The notes: generated by a model not told the origin, from the sequence alone. Positions 47,739-58,989 are shown, counted from the stretch's first letter. The stretch: 64,000 nucleotides of DNA from Tolypeutes matacus (GCA_026826555.1 JAKSZT010053764.1:13970543-14034542); one strand, 5' to 3'. Made by a program: numbers and translations.

Positions 47739-49640
47739 CTGAGTTTTGGTAGTGTGTCTTTCAAGGAATTTGTTCATTTCACCTTAATTGCTTAATTTAA
47801 TTGATAAAAAAATTGTTTGAAATAACCCCTTATAGTGTTAATATCTGTAGAACCTGAAGTAATGCCATCTGTCTCATTCTGGTCACCGGTAATTCGTGTC
47901 TTCTTTTTTCCTTAACCAGTCTGGCTGTCAGTTTATCCATTTTATTGATCTTCTCAAGAAACAAGTTTTCATTTAATTAATTTTCTCTATTTTTCTGTTT
48001 TCACTCATTTTAGCTCTATCTATTATTTGCTTCCTTTTGCTTATTCTGTGTTTCAATTGGCTTTCTTTTTTCTAGTTTCTTAAGGTGAAAGTTGAAAACA
48101 TTGATTTCAGACCTTTTTCCTCTTCTAATATAGGTGTTTAGTGCTATTAATTTCCCTCTAAGTACTACTTTATTTGCATCCCATATGTGAATTTTTTTTA
48201 TTTCAGTTCAAAATACTTCCCACTTTCCCTGCTGATTTCTCTTTGAACTGTGGGTTATTTAAAAGTATGTTATTTCATTTCCAAATATTTGTGCTTTATC
48301 CAGATAACTTATATTAATTTATAATTTAATTCAATTGTCATCAGAGCATATAATGTCTATGTCTTGAATCCTTTTAAATTTATTGAGATTTGTTTTATGG
48401 CCTGGAATATGGTCTATCTTCATAAATGTTTTGTCTGCACATAAAAATATGTGCATGCTGAAGGTGTTGGGTAGGGTGTTTTAAAAATGCCAATTAGATC
48501 CACTTGTTTTATTTTGGGTCTTTTTTAATATCTTCACTTAATATGTTCAGGTTTTCTCAACATTTCCAATAGCTATAATAATTATTTTAATGCTCTCATC
48601 TGTTAATTCTAAAACTGTGTCATTTGTGGGTCAGTTTTGATTGATTTAGTCTCATTACAAGTCATGTTTTCCTGCTTTTGCAGGCCTGGTAATTACTAAT
48701 TGATTGAAAGGCATTGTGAATATTACTGTTAGGGTACTGAATATTTTTATATTCCTATAAACATTCTTGAAATTTGTTCTAAAACTTGGTTACTTGAAAC
48801 ATTTAATCCCTTCTTGTCTTGCTTTCAAGCTTTCTTAGGTGGTAATTTCTTAGACTCAGGTAATTTCTTCCCACTACTAAGGCAAAATCCTTCCAAATAC
48901 CCTACCATATACCCCATAAATTAAGAGATTTTCTACTATTGCTGGTTGGAACAGAAACTATTGCAGGCCCTGTGTGAGCTCAAAGAATTGGTCCTCTAAT
49001 CTTTTCAGGTAGTTCTTTCCCTGGCTTTAGGTAGTTTCTTCACACACATATGCTGATCAATACCCAGCTGAAGAATGAAGGGGAGCCCTCTGCGAATATA
49101 CTAAGTTCTCTCTGTGCTGTACACTAGCTGCCTTGGCCTCCCTAGTCTCCCAGGTCTGCTTGGTCTATTCATTAAGACTCCCAGGCACTGCCTTGGTTCC
49201 CCCACCCTGCGCTATGGCCTAGAAACCCTCTTCAGGCAGTAAACTGGGATAATCATAGGACTCACCTTGTTAATTTGCTGTCTCTCATTGCCCTTTTTTG
49301 CCTAATGTCCAGTGTCCTGAAAACTGTTGTTTCATATATCCTTCCAGTTTGTTTGTTTGTTTCATGTGGGACAGTAAATGGGATTCCTGTCTCTCTGTCT
49401 TGGCCAGAAGCATAAGTCTATGGCCCTATTTATTTTATTACAGAAGGCTAGCTTATGTTTCTTTCAGCCAGAAAACCTCACTTGTTTCACTCATACCATC
49501 TTTTATTTTTGACCCTCTACTCCTTTATATTGTATTCAGTTATGTGTATTTATGTCTTTTGTACACATTCTTAAAATATCTTAATTAACCAGAGAGATCT
49601 TGTGTGGCTTCATTGGTTTCTAATGATGACTCTTTTTTAT
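47739..49640 (-). mobile_element. Ancient L1 (L1M-like), segment 4: ORF2 5' part and upstream region
   Basis: Text resumes at 'ctgagttttggtagtgtgtc', continuing the ORF2 order through 'tttatccattttattgatct', 'gtttagtgctattaatttcc', 'gaactgtgggttatttaaaa' and 'gatttgttttatggcctgg'. Beyond about 48600 the correspondence is to the 5' region of an old L1/HAL1 and becomes vague, so the right boundary is approximate. Confidence 0.6.
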
Positions 49641-49648
49641 TTTCAATA

Positions 49649-50340
49649 CAACCTGTGGCAGTTTGAGATTATTTTATGAATCTCAAAAAAGAGAAAGATT
49701 GTGTTTGTAAACTAATCTACTCCTCTGGGTGTGATACCCTTTGATTACATAAAATTCAGCTAAGATGCCTTTGATTAAATTACCTGTTAAGATTAAGGTT
49801 TTCGATTTGATGACATCAGAGGCTATGACTCAGGTTGAGTCCCCATCCCCTTGCTGGCATCTAATATAAATGGACACTCACTCAAGAAGACACATGAGAG
49901 AAGAGAACTTTGTCATTTTTTATCCTGCCATGTGACAGAAAGGAGAAGGCTCAAACAGCTAAAGCCCCAGGGAGAGATGGGCCATTTACCTTATAGCTTA
50001 CAGCTGACCTTGGGAAAAGAGCCAAGACTGATATAGGAAGCCCTGAAAGACAAGCCCTATGCAAGGCTGCAGCTGGGATTGGGAAGAAGCTGGGCCCACT
50101 AAGCCTCAGAGGAAAAGGAAGCCCAGAGAAGAATACTGGAACCTGGCAAAGATCGCCTACCATCTTGCTTCAATGTGTGGCAGCTGACTTTGGTGAAAAA
50201 ACATCTCTTATGATACCTTGAGTTGGACTTTCCACAGCCTTGGGTCTGTAAGCTTTTACCCCAAATAAATACCTTTCATAAAAGCCAACAGACTTCTGGT
50301 ACTTTGCATCAGCACCCCTTTAGCAGACTAATACACAACC
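49649..50340 (+). mobile_element. Solo LTR (ERVL/MaLR-like family, second copy at 52.5/58.6 kb) with exact 5-bp duplications
   Basis: CAACC at 49649-49653 and again at 50336-50340 flanks a 682-bp block that begins TGTGGCAGTTTGAGATTATT and ends GCAGACTAATACA (TG...CA). Near the 3' end are 'ccccaaataaatacctttca' (polyadenylation signal) and 'ataaaagccaacagacttct'. The same arrangement, about 80-90 percent similar by eye, is found split around the L1 at 52.67-58.60 kb. No coding content. Confidence 0.85.
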
Positions 50341-50559
50341 TTCCCAGTTATGCAGTCAGAATATCATTCTTTAAAACAGGTATAAGGAGATATAGGTAGA
50401 GCAATAGGGAGGTGTGAAGGAGGATGCATGTAACAGAATCATCTGTGGACTTTTTCCACATGCCTTTTGACTCTCCATTTCTTTTATACTTCCTCTGTGG
50501 AGCATAGTCTCCTTTAGTGATAATCCCTGTGTTATTACTGATTAGAATGTAATTTACTG

Positions 50560-50680
50560 CTTAGTGGATGTTTTTGAAAATGTAGTCAGAAGATTACCTC
50601 CATGCTTGTTAAAAAAAGAGATTTCTAGGACCCATAATAGACATTATAGAGAATCTTTGGGAATGGAGCTCAGAAATACT
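50560..50680 (+). mobile_element. MER5A-like hAT, left part
   Basis: Diverged MER5A text ('gaaaatgtagtcagaagatt', 'cctccatgcttgtta', 'agagatttctaggaccc') ending in the target site CAGAAATACT. It resumes at 51803. Confidence 0.6.
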
Positions 50681-51812
50681 TTTTTTTTTTTTTAAGGCAA
50701 GAGAGTAAAGAGTTTATTGAGAATCAAGGGAAAAGAAAAAAGTACAAACCCTGACACAGGTGCAGGCATGCTACAGGGTGAGACATGCACGTGGGGCTCC
50801 ATGGTAAGCCTTCTTCCTTGTCCCCTTTCTTAATGTTCCTTTTCTGATTGGTTGCCTTATAATCCCCACTTGTTAGCTCTCAGGGGACCAGTGATAAGGC
50901 CTTTTGTTTGGAGTTATCTGGGACCAATAGGGAGGCCTGTTTGGAGTTATCCAGGGCTTCCTCTTGAGTCCAGGGTCTTGGCAGGGTCTTTCCAGCTTTG
51001 TTCTTAGTAATGGCCTTCCCTCAGGGGGTTTCTGGGCCAGGTCTCATGACCATGTTCTCTGCTGGGTCCCAGCTGTGATTCAGTTTTCCCTCTTTCCCTA
51101 TACTAACATGCCTCAACATCCCCCTCAGAGAGCTTACACCCTTATTCTTAAGGGGGAGCTGAAAGGTGATGGTCATTCTTCTGTAGCTGCTTCCTGCTGT
51201 TTAAGGGCAATAGTCCCTGCCTGACAGAGTGTAAAAGTCTCTGGCTATTCTATTGAGGTTGAGGGAATTTCAGTCTGGCATGATGGATGAAATCCCTACA
51301 TGACTAATATCTTGTTCTGGATGGCATTCATTCTGGAAGAAATAAACTTAGACTTTTGGCAATACATGTTTCTACTAAAAGGATAATGAAGATGGTGGTA
51401 AGCAGCCCTAAAAAGGGGGCCAGCCATGACATACTGGACCATGTGAGTGAGAAAGACCAGGTCCTCCAGAGGCTGCATCCTCCTGAAGTTACTGGCCTTC
51501 ATCTTGTAGGTTTTGAATGCTGTCTAGGACTGTTCTGGAGTGATTTACACAGAAACAGTATTCCTCTTTGAGGAACAGGAACTCTTAGCATGTTTAGAGC
51601 TCTGTGATTTTGCAGCACCATGGTAGCAAGGCTGTCTATTTGTTGTCTAAGACTTCTAAGGCATGGCTAGTTTCTTCTGTGCTGTTGGTTAAATCTAGGG
51701 GGAGATTGTGGTAGACCTGCTGGGTTTGCCAACCCCAGTTCCCAGGGCAGTGGTTATGTCTTGGACAGTTAGGAGAGGTATGAGGAGAGACACTGCCCTA
51801 GACAGAAATACT
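50671..51812 (-). mobile_element. Processed (poly-A) retrocopy of an endogenous retrovirus transcript, env-LTR part
   Basis: CAGAAATACT occurs at 50671-50680 and 51803-51812 around a 1122-bp insert. At its left is a T run (50681-50693) and then the reverse complement of 'caataaactctttactctc', an AATAAA signal about 20 bases before the A tail. So the 3' end is a polyadenylated transcript end, not an LTR terminus. In the element's sense the 5' two-fifths (51802-51350) resembles a gammaretrovirus-like transmembrane envelope segment, broken by stops and frameshifts; the remainder is U3-R-like. The combination of poly-A tail and long target duplication points to copying by L1, as described for other processed ERV copies. 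No functional protein is encoded. Confidence 0.7.
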
Positions 51813-51875
51813 GTTTTTAACTGGCTCCCCAAGTGATTTCCCTACACACAAATGTTTGAAAACCACAGCCTTACA
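51803..51875 (+). mobile_element. MER5A-like hAT, right part
   Basis: 'ccaagtgatttccctacaca' and 'aaatgtttgaaaaccacagc' form the right end of the MER5A interrupted at 50680. Confidence 0.65.
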
Positions 51876-51943
51876 GTGGTTTGGGAAAGGATTTTCACAT
51901 CCCCTTTGAACCATATTCCCTTTTCAGGCTTTTATCTATGAGA

Positions 51944-51997
<54 letters not shown>

Positions 51998-52541
51998 CTC
52001 TAAATGTTCTTAAATCTTCTTTCCTACTGTCTATGATACATGTTCAATTATTCCCAGAAGTCCATTATTTTATTTTGGGGGGAATTCCAAATCACTATAG
52101 TCATATAGTTAGAACCATTTTAAATAAATAGAAACATAACATATAGTTATAAGATCAGATTGAGATAACACAAGCCTCAGAACTTCACAAACTTCTGAGA
52201 ATTTTTATAAAAGGCTCACATTTTATCAAACAATGAAATTATCAAACATTTGTTATATACAAAGTTTCCAAAAATGTTCTATATATATTTTCAAGACACA
52301 TAATTCACCTCATAGTGCTACATATTTGCTTAAAAAAGTTTTTTTTTTTTTAATTGTTTATGGTTTTACATATCTAAACTTAAAATTATTTGGACTTCAC
52401 TGAACATATGAAGTTATGCAGTCCAAATGGGGAATTTCCCAAATGGGGAACTATATGGGATATCAAATATTATATCCAAAATAATATATATTAGAAATGT
52501 TAACATTGATGACATTTTTCTTTATAATATTGTTAGCCTTG
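51876..52541. other. Non-coding stretch with a CT microsatellite
   Basis: Apart from (CT)n at 51946-51995 it is AT-rich and unrecognised. Confidence 0.5.
51946..51995. repeat. (CT)n microsatellite
   Basis: About 24 uninterrupted CT units. Confidence 0.95.
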
Positions 52542-52670
52542 TGTAGCAGTTTGGCATTATTTATGAATTCCAAAAACAGATATTGGATTATGTTTGTGAA
52601 ATGGTCTTTTCCTCTGGGCATATTAGATTATATTGGATTCAGAGGTTTACTTGATTAAAAAATGTTTAAG
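52537..52670 (+). mobile_element. ERVL/MaLR-like LTR, 5' segment (split by L1)
   Basis: Starts TGTAGCAGTTTGGCATTATT at 52542 after CCTTG and parallels the beginning of the LTR at 49654. It is interrupted at 52671 by a 5.9-kb L1 and resumes at about 58605. Confidence 0.8.
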
Positions 52671-54526
52671 AGGACCGGCCAAGATGGCGTTAGTGTAGGA
52701 GGGCACACACTGCAAGCTCCCAGAACAAGGCGGATTGTGGACAGGGTCCTGCCCGGGGGTCAGTGCTGTGCACGCGTGGAGTGAGAAGCTTGGGACATCT
52801 ATCTGCGCAGATCGGCGGCGTGGACAGAACAGTGGAGATTCGTGAGTTTTGAGGCTGCCGGTGGAGGTTGGCACAGGTGACTGAGCCCCGCGGTTAGGGA
52901 AAAAAAAATAAAATTAAATAAAACGGCCATTTGGAGCCGCGGGGGGGGGGCGAAAAAGTTTTATTTTCTGGGGATCTGGCTGCCTGGCGCCCCTTGGACC
53001 TTGTGCGAACAGAACAAACGAGCTAATCAGCACCCGGTGAACCGGAGGGGGGATTTTGGTCGGGGAATGGAGCTGATTTCCCTAGCCACCCAGGGATAAG
53101 ACCCGGGCCACTGTGGAGCCAAGAAGAAGGGACACTTCCCAAAAAAGGGAGGGTTCTGTTGGAAGACAGGAAGGGTATTTTATATTTTTAGACATCGATC
53201 TGGCTGCCTGCACCGCCCCATAGCTTTGGGGAGCAGATAAGCTGACCTGAAGCAGCATTAGGCTGAGAGCAGACGCGAATCTGCACTCAAACTGATTTAC
53301 TGAGCAGCCCGATGACGCTTGAGCTCAGCTCCAGAAGGGGCGGAATCCACCCTCTTTAGCACTCCTCACTGACTAACAACAGAGCTACAGCTAACCTGGG
53401 GAGTCCGGAAAGTGGGACGTGCTTGATTAATTTCCACGGGCCCAGCTAGGGTCCCTTCCGTAAGGGGGTTGGTCTAGAGGAGGAATTATTTTGGATCTTG
53501 CATTTGGCTAAAAAATAAAAAATTAAAAAAAAAAAGTGAGGTCACCTCAACAAATGAAAAATAAATTCTTTTTAATTTAGTTTAATAGCTAAAAGCCGCT
53601 TCAGGACCTGCATATAGAACCCTGTGGGGAAATTGATTGATAAACACAAGTAGGCAGGAAGGATCCACATGGACCCTAGGGGAACCATTGACCACCCTTA
53701 GCTCTGTTTGACTGCTTGCCTGTGTGGATCTTTGGTTTCTCTCTGTTACTTTCTGCTCTATTGCTATTATTTCCTCTTTCCTTCCCCCTTCCTTTTTCCT
53801 TCTATTTTTTTTTTTTTTAAATAGGTGCTGCCAGCTTGTCGCTTCTTTGCTGGGCTTCTTTTTCAGTAATTTCCCACTCGCTGTATATATTGATTCTGTA
53901 TTACAAATTATCGCTTATCCTTCCTGCATCTTTCTGCCTTCTGTTTTTTGTTGTGGCTCTTAGAGACAACATTTTTTCATAAGCCCACAACTTAAGGGTG
54001 TCAATTTCTATTCCATCTATATTGTTTTCTTCTTCTTTTTTTTTTAATTAGTATTAACTTTTTCCTTTCAGACCTTTCTTTACTATTTCTCTCCCTCCTC
54101 ATAATTCTAGCCTTCTAAATCACTATATATATATATTCCTCCATTTGTTTTCCCAGTCCATTGTAGGAACTCCATATTTTTTCCTAGTACTCTACACTGC
54201 CTACACAAGTTAAATATGCATCTCATTAAGTCTCATTTTGCCCCTCTTCTAACTTTTATCAATATTTCTATTATCCTTCTGCCTTCCTTACATCTTTTGA
54301 TTCCTCTGGCCCTAACCTTTTGCCTTCAAGGAAACATATAAAGAAGCAAGGAAATAAAATAAGAAGAAAAACTGCCAAAGAGAAAACTTAACTCACACGC
54401 AGAACCAACAGCTAAAGAAAATTCTAGAGCATAGAGAAAAGCTGATCAACTGAACAAACCCATCAAGATAATATGATGACCAGAGGGCAACAGAAAAATA
54501 CAAATGACTCTGAGAAACTGTAAAAC
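52671..54526 (+). promoter_or_regulatory. 5' UTR / internal promoter of the 52.7-kb L1
   Basis: About 1.86 kb. The element opens AGGACCGGCCAAGATGGCGT, with a YY1-type core at 52679-52688. The first 900 bases are GC-rich, with several CpG and a G run at 52942-52951. The part before ORF1 (53.74-54.30 kb) is pyrimidine-rich, the same arrangement as in the 9-kb L1. Left target flank AAAAAATGTTTAAG (52657-52670) resembles AAAAAATATATTTAAG at about 58594-58609. Promoter function is inferred from L1 biology, not shown. Confidence 0.75.
52679..52688 (+). promoter_or_regulatory. YY1-like site at the L1 5' terminus
   Basis: CCAAGATGGC eight bases into the element, the same core and position as at the 5' end of the 9-kb L1 (17941-17952, minus strand). 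Confidence 0.7.
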
Positions 54527-55453
54527 ATGGACCAGTCCAATGCACAAAATAAAAACCAGGAAGCAATGCAGAACATCGAACAACTAATCAAAGCTATCCA
54601 AACAAATATCATGGACCAACTTAAAGAACTGAAGGAAGAGATTAAGGATATAAAGAAGACACTGGGAGAACATACTGAAGAAATAGCTAACACGCCTAAA
54701 AAGGTAATGGATATGATGGTGAACAAAGGCACAAGCCAAGAAATGAAAAAGACGCTGGACTCACATGGCAGCAGATTTGAACAGGCAAAGGAAAGAATTA
54801 GTGATTTGGAAGACAATACAGTTGAAATCAAAGAGATTGTAGAACAGATAGATAAAAAGATAGAAAAAATCCAGCATGGTCTCAGGGAATTAACCGATAA
54901 TACAAAACGTACAAACATACGCATTATGGGCATCCCAGAAGGAGAAGAGAAGGGAAAGGGAACAGAAGGAGTGTTGAAGGAAGTTATGGCTGAAAACTTC
55001 CCAACTCTATTGAGAGAGATGGATGTGCAGATCCAGGAAGCACAGCGCACCCCAAATACTATAAATCCCAACAGGCCAACTCCAAGACATATACTTGTCA
55101 AAATGTCCAATGCTCAAGACAAAGAGAAAATACTCAAGGCAGCAAGAGAAAAGAGAACCATCACATACAAGGGAAGCACAATAAGATTAAGTGCTGATTT
55201 CTCAGCTGAAACCATGGAGGCAAGAAGACAGTGGTATGACATAGTCAAAACACTAAAAGAAAAAAACTTCCAGCCACGAATTCTCTATCCAGCAAAACTG
55301 GCATTCAAAAATGATGGAGAGTTCAAAATATTCACAGATAAACAGCAATTAAGAGAGTATGTCAAGAAGAAACCAGCACTTCAAGAAATACTAAAGGAGT
55401 CTCTACAAGTTGAAAGGAAAAAACAAAGGAGAGAGAGTTGGAGGAGAGTTTAA
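54527..55453 (+). CDS. L1 ORF1 protein, intact (RNA-binding chaperone)
   Basis: A 308-codon uninterrupted frame. ORF1p packages L1 RNA into a ribonucleoprotein in the cytoplasm and acts as a nucleic-acid chaperone. Residues ~15-125 are rich in Glu/Lys/Leu/Ile heptads (trimerising coiled coil). Residues ~129-220 form the RRM-like domain, starting NIRIMGIPEGEE, with AREKR at 206-210. Residues ~221-290 form the C-terminal domain with EARRQW (231-236) and YPAKLAF (254-260), corresponding to the nucleic-acid-binding arginine and YPAKLS positions of human ORF1p. Total length is slightly below the human 338. The ATG follows 'aactgtaaaac'. ORF2 follows 64 bases downstream. It is the only complete protein frame in the window, but expression is unknown. 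Confidence 0.9.
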   Translation: MDQSNAQNKNQEAMQNIEQLIKAIQTNIMDQLKELKEEIKDIKKTLGEHTEEIANTPKKVMDMMVNKGTSQEMKKTLDSHGSRFEQAKERISDLEDNTVEIKEIVEQIDKKIEKIQHGLRELTDNTKRTNIRIMGIPEGEEKGKGTEGVLKEVMAENFPTLLREMDVQIQEAQRTPNTINPNRPTPRHILVKMSNAQDKEKILKAAREKRTITYKGSTIRLSADFSAETMEARRQWYDIVKTLKEKNFQPRILYPAKLAFKNDGEFKIFTDKQQLREYVKKKPALQEILKESLQVERKKQRRESWRRV

Positions 55454-55517
55454 AAACAACTGAAAAGTCAAAAAGAGAAACAAAACAACATATGACATAC
55501 ATTAACCCAAAGAAAAA

Positions 55518-56085
55518 ATGGCTGAAGTAAGAAATTCGTTACGAGTAATAACACTGAATGTTAATGGATTAAATTCACCAATCAAAAGACACGGATTGGC
55601 AGAATGGATAAGAAAATATGATCCATCTATATGCTGTCTACAAGAAACCCACCTTCGACCCAGGGATTCAAGGAGGCTGAAAGTGAATGGCTGGAAAACC
55701 ATTTTACAAGCTAACAATAGCCAAAAAAGGGCAGGAGTAGCTATTCTAATATCAGACAAAATAGACTTTAAATGCAAAACTATTGTAAGAGACAAAGATG
55801 GACACTACATATTAGTAAAAGGAGTAATCTCTCAAGAAGAGAGAACAATCATCAACATTTACGCACCTAATTGAGGTGCCTCAAAATACGTGCGGCAAAC
55901 TCTGGAAAAACTAAGAGGAGAAATAAATTCCTCTACAATTATAGCAGGGGACTTCAACACACCACTATCATCATTAGACAGAACATCTGGGCAGAGAATC
56001 AATAAAGAAACTAAGGCACTCAACAATACATTAGAAGATTTGGACTTAATCTACATATACAGAACACTACACCCAAATACATGGA
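55518..56085 (+). pseudogene. L1 ORF2, endonuclease N-terminal remnant, stop and large deletion
   Basis: The frame starts at 55518 and shows the EN landmarks NVNGLNSP (residues 14-21) and QETHL (about 41-45). A TGA at 55872-55874 stands where the related 9-kb copy has TGG, so translation would end after 118 residues. The same frame continues to GDFNTP (55951-55968) and NNTLEDLDLIYIYRT. At about 56085 it breaks directly into 3' UTR sequence. The rest of EN (including the SDH region), all of RT and the C-terminal knuckle, roughly 3 kb, are absent. Without RT this copy cannot be autonomous. Confidence 0.85.
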
Positions 56086-58430
56086 ATCTTGACATTCCAT
56101 GCGTTGGGAGAGGGGGATATCACGGGCCCTGGGGGGCTGGGGGGAAGGGAACAGTCAAGATGTAATGGGTTGTCTGGTGGTCATGGGGAAGGTTTTTCAT
56201 CACCTTACAGTAATGGACACAGGACATGGTAAATATCATCAAAATTATTAAACTGTATCATCTAAATTGTAAACTATACTGTAAATCACTGACAGTGTTT
56301 AGTTGCTATATTTTGCTATCTGTATAACAGTTATAACAATGCTAACAACCAAAAAAAAAGTGGGGGGGGGTTTAATATGGGGTGGGGAAGGGGGAGTGGC
56401 TTGGTATCCGGGAGTCTCCGGCACTCCGTGTGTGACTTTGCTGTGACCCAAAGCTTCTTTGAAAATTAAATGAAAAATTGGGAGACAATGGGGATTGAGA
56501 GGAGGAAGGTGTCATGGCACACCAGACATCCCATAACACAGTGATAAAAGGCAGAAAAAAAAAAGAAAAGAGAAAGGAAAAAAAAATGAATATATATATA
56601 TATGTATATATATATTTTAAAGGCATTTCCTTTGCTTTTTTGCCCATTTTTTGAATGTCCCAATCCACTAATTATATTTTATTTTGTTTTGTTCTTTGTT
56701 TGATTATTTGTTTTTTTTCCTTCTCTTTTTTTTTTCTCCCTGAGTCTCCTTATGTTTGTCTCTTGCATGTAAGCTTATCATACTTGTTTCTTTTTCCTAG
56801 TAAGTGTATTTGATTATTTTATGGACTAAATGTTCATGGAGGATTTGGATCACAGAAGGGTTACAATGGGTACTGCGGGGGATTAATGGGGGGGGGCTGG
56901 GGGGGGGTTCGTGGGGGTTGGTTCATCCGAATATACATGAAAGATATAAAATCATTCAAAGGATCGGGGGATGGGGCATGGTCACGATGGGTGGATAATC
57001 ACACAATAAATGAGGGAATCTTAATTCCTAGCCTGGAGAGCTCTGCCACAGTCTCCAAGGGAGCAGCAATGGTCCTCTGAGTGTAGGGACAGTGCCTGTC
57101 AAAATAGGATGACCCACTGATGTGTTTTTTTTTTTATTGATGACTACCCTTGTGAGTCTTTGCTCTTGTAAATGAGACTTAGCCTGCAGTTGTGGAGTGC
57201 CTAAGGGTTGCCACCTGAGAGCCTTCTTGTTGCTCAAATGTGGCCTCTCTCTAAGCCAAACTCAGCATATGATTAATTACCTTCCCCCCAACGTGGGACA
57301 TGACTCCCGGGGATGAGCCTCCCTGGCAACGAGGGATTAATACTAAGTGCCAACTGGCAACACAACTGGAAAAAGACCTTGAATAAAAGGGGGAAATGGT
57401 AAAGACAAATGAGTTCAAGTGGCTAAGAGACTTCAAAGAGAGTCGGGAGGTCATCCCAGATGTAACTCTTACGCACACCTCAGTAGGAGCTCATAGAACA
57501 TCTAAGTGCCTATCACCCCACACAGAGGGGTTCCTGAGAGCTCTGGAGACACCCAGGTCCTATATAAGGGGGGATAGCCCCAGAGACTGATGCTTTATCA
57601 GTGGGCTCTATTTTGGAATCTGTGCTCCTGAGAGTGTCAGAATTAGACTCAAATAAGTCCTCCCTGCACAAGGTTCACCAGTCCCTTCTATTCAAACCTA
57701 TATGTGATGCTGGCGTTTTTAGGTATACTTCCAGAGACTGGAGCCTCTGGCCTACCTATGTGCCAGGTGTGCATGAAATCTAGGTGGAGCTGCAACTCCT
57801 ACCCTACAGCTCAATGGACTCATCCAAGTCACCTGGCGAGGAGACAACGATGGGCAATGGCCATCCCAGGGAATGGAGAGGGCCTGCATCTGCAGGCAGG
57901 ATCATCCCACCCACCATATCCATGGGATATAAGCCCTCTCTCACTTGGAGTTGGAGTGGACATCACCATCCCAGTCCCCTCAGGATTGGGGGAAGAACTA
58001 TGGACTAGAGTGGACTTGATGGTATTCTCTTGTTCACATATGGTGATTCTAGCAATGGAAGAAATTATAACAATGAGGTGGAGTCAGTGGCCACTTGACA
58101 CTTTTGGGGTAGAGAGGGGATGAGCAGTTGAAATACAGGGGCTTCTTTGGGAGTTAGAGGTTGTCCTGAGTACCGTTGTGGCAACGGATGTAGGCCATTT
58201 TAAATCAGCACACACCACTCAGAATTGAGTGGGAGAGAGTGTGGTCTACGGTGTGAACTGTGGTCTATGGTTGGTGGCAAGGCTCCAGGATGTGTAAGTT
58301 CATTGAGGGTGGTGGGCCACACTTGTGGGAGATGTTTGTGTGGGATGTGGTGGGAGGTGTGGGAGGTGGGCAACATGGGAATCCCAGTGGGTTCCGTGTA
58401 ATATTTTGGGTAATCTGAACACCTCTTAAA

Positions 58431-58476
<46 letters not shown>

Positions 58477-58600
58477 CATTTTTGTAAGCAAATACACATA
58501 TATGCATATATATTTATGTATCATTTTGCAAATGTTTGTATGTATTGTGAGAATTTTGATTTTTACCCACAATAAAAATAAATAAAAAATTTAAAAAAAT
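56086..58600 (+). mobile_element. 3' UTR (about 2.5 kb) and poly-A end of the 52.7-kb L1
   Basis: It begins directly after the ORF2 deletion with G-rich strings (56106-56149, 56362-56394, 56888-56917). From 56.85 kb it matches the antisense UTR at 9.05-10.62 kb. From 57.64 kb it matches the 41.15-42.06 kb insertion, and its last 350 bases match 24.97-25.29 kb. A (TA)n run (58442-58470) lies before a ~120-base tail, and the element ends in A-rich sequence with AATAAA variants (58571-58590). Frames such as 57704-58123 are not conserved between copies and look fortuitous. Confidence 0.85.
58442..58470. repeat. (TA)n microsatellite inside the L1 tail
   Basis: Same place in the element as the (TA)n at 25096-25146. 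Confidence 0.9.
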
Positions 58601-58604
58601 ATAT

Positions 58605-58989
58605 TTAAGGCTTTGATTGGGCCATGACAGTAGGATGTTGATTCCCCACCCCCTTGGGTGTTGGGGACTCACAGAATAACCACCCAGCGGAGAATAGAGA
58701 TTGGAGTTTTAATGCTGGAACTCCGGAAAGTAAGCACACAGAGGAACAGAGCAGCTGAGCCCAGAAAGAAACAAGCCCCAGGAAGAAAGGACCCAGGAAG
58801 CCTGAACTCTTGACAGACATTGGCAGCCATCTTGCTCCAACACGTGGCAACAGACATTGGTGAGGGAAGTAACTTAGGCTTTCTGGCCTGGTAACTGTAA
58901 GCTTCTACCCCCAATAAATACCCTTTATAAAAGCCAACAGATTTCTGGTATTTTGCATCAGCACTCCTTTGGCTGACTAATACACCTGG
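58605..58989 (+). mobile_element. ERVL/MaLR-like LTR, 3' segment (split by L1)
   Basis: Continues the LTR begun at 52542: 'cccccaataaatacccttta', 'taaaagccaacagatttctg', 'tttgcatcagcactcctttg', ending GCTGACTAATACA at 58984. The flanks CCTTG (52537-52541) and CCTGG (58985-58989) differ at one base, consistent with an aged 5-bp duplication. It lacks the middle ~200 bases present in the 49.65-kb copy, as far as can be judged by eye. Confidence 0.8.

Noticed and set aside
54463..55110. 215-codon minus-strand frame
   Set aside because: Antisense shadow of the intact L1 ORF1.
57704..58123. 139-codon plus-strand frame as a possible third L1 protein
   Set aside because: The equivalent regions of the other 3' UTR copies do not keep the frame open.
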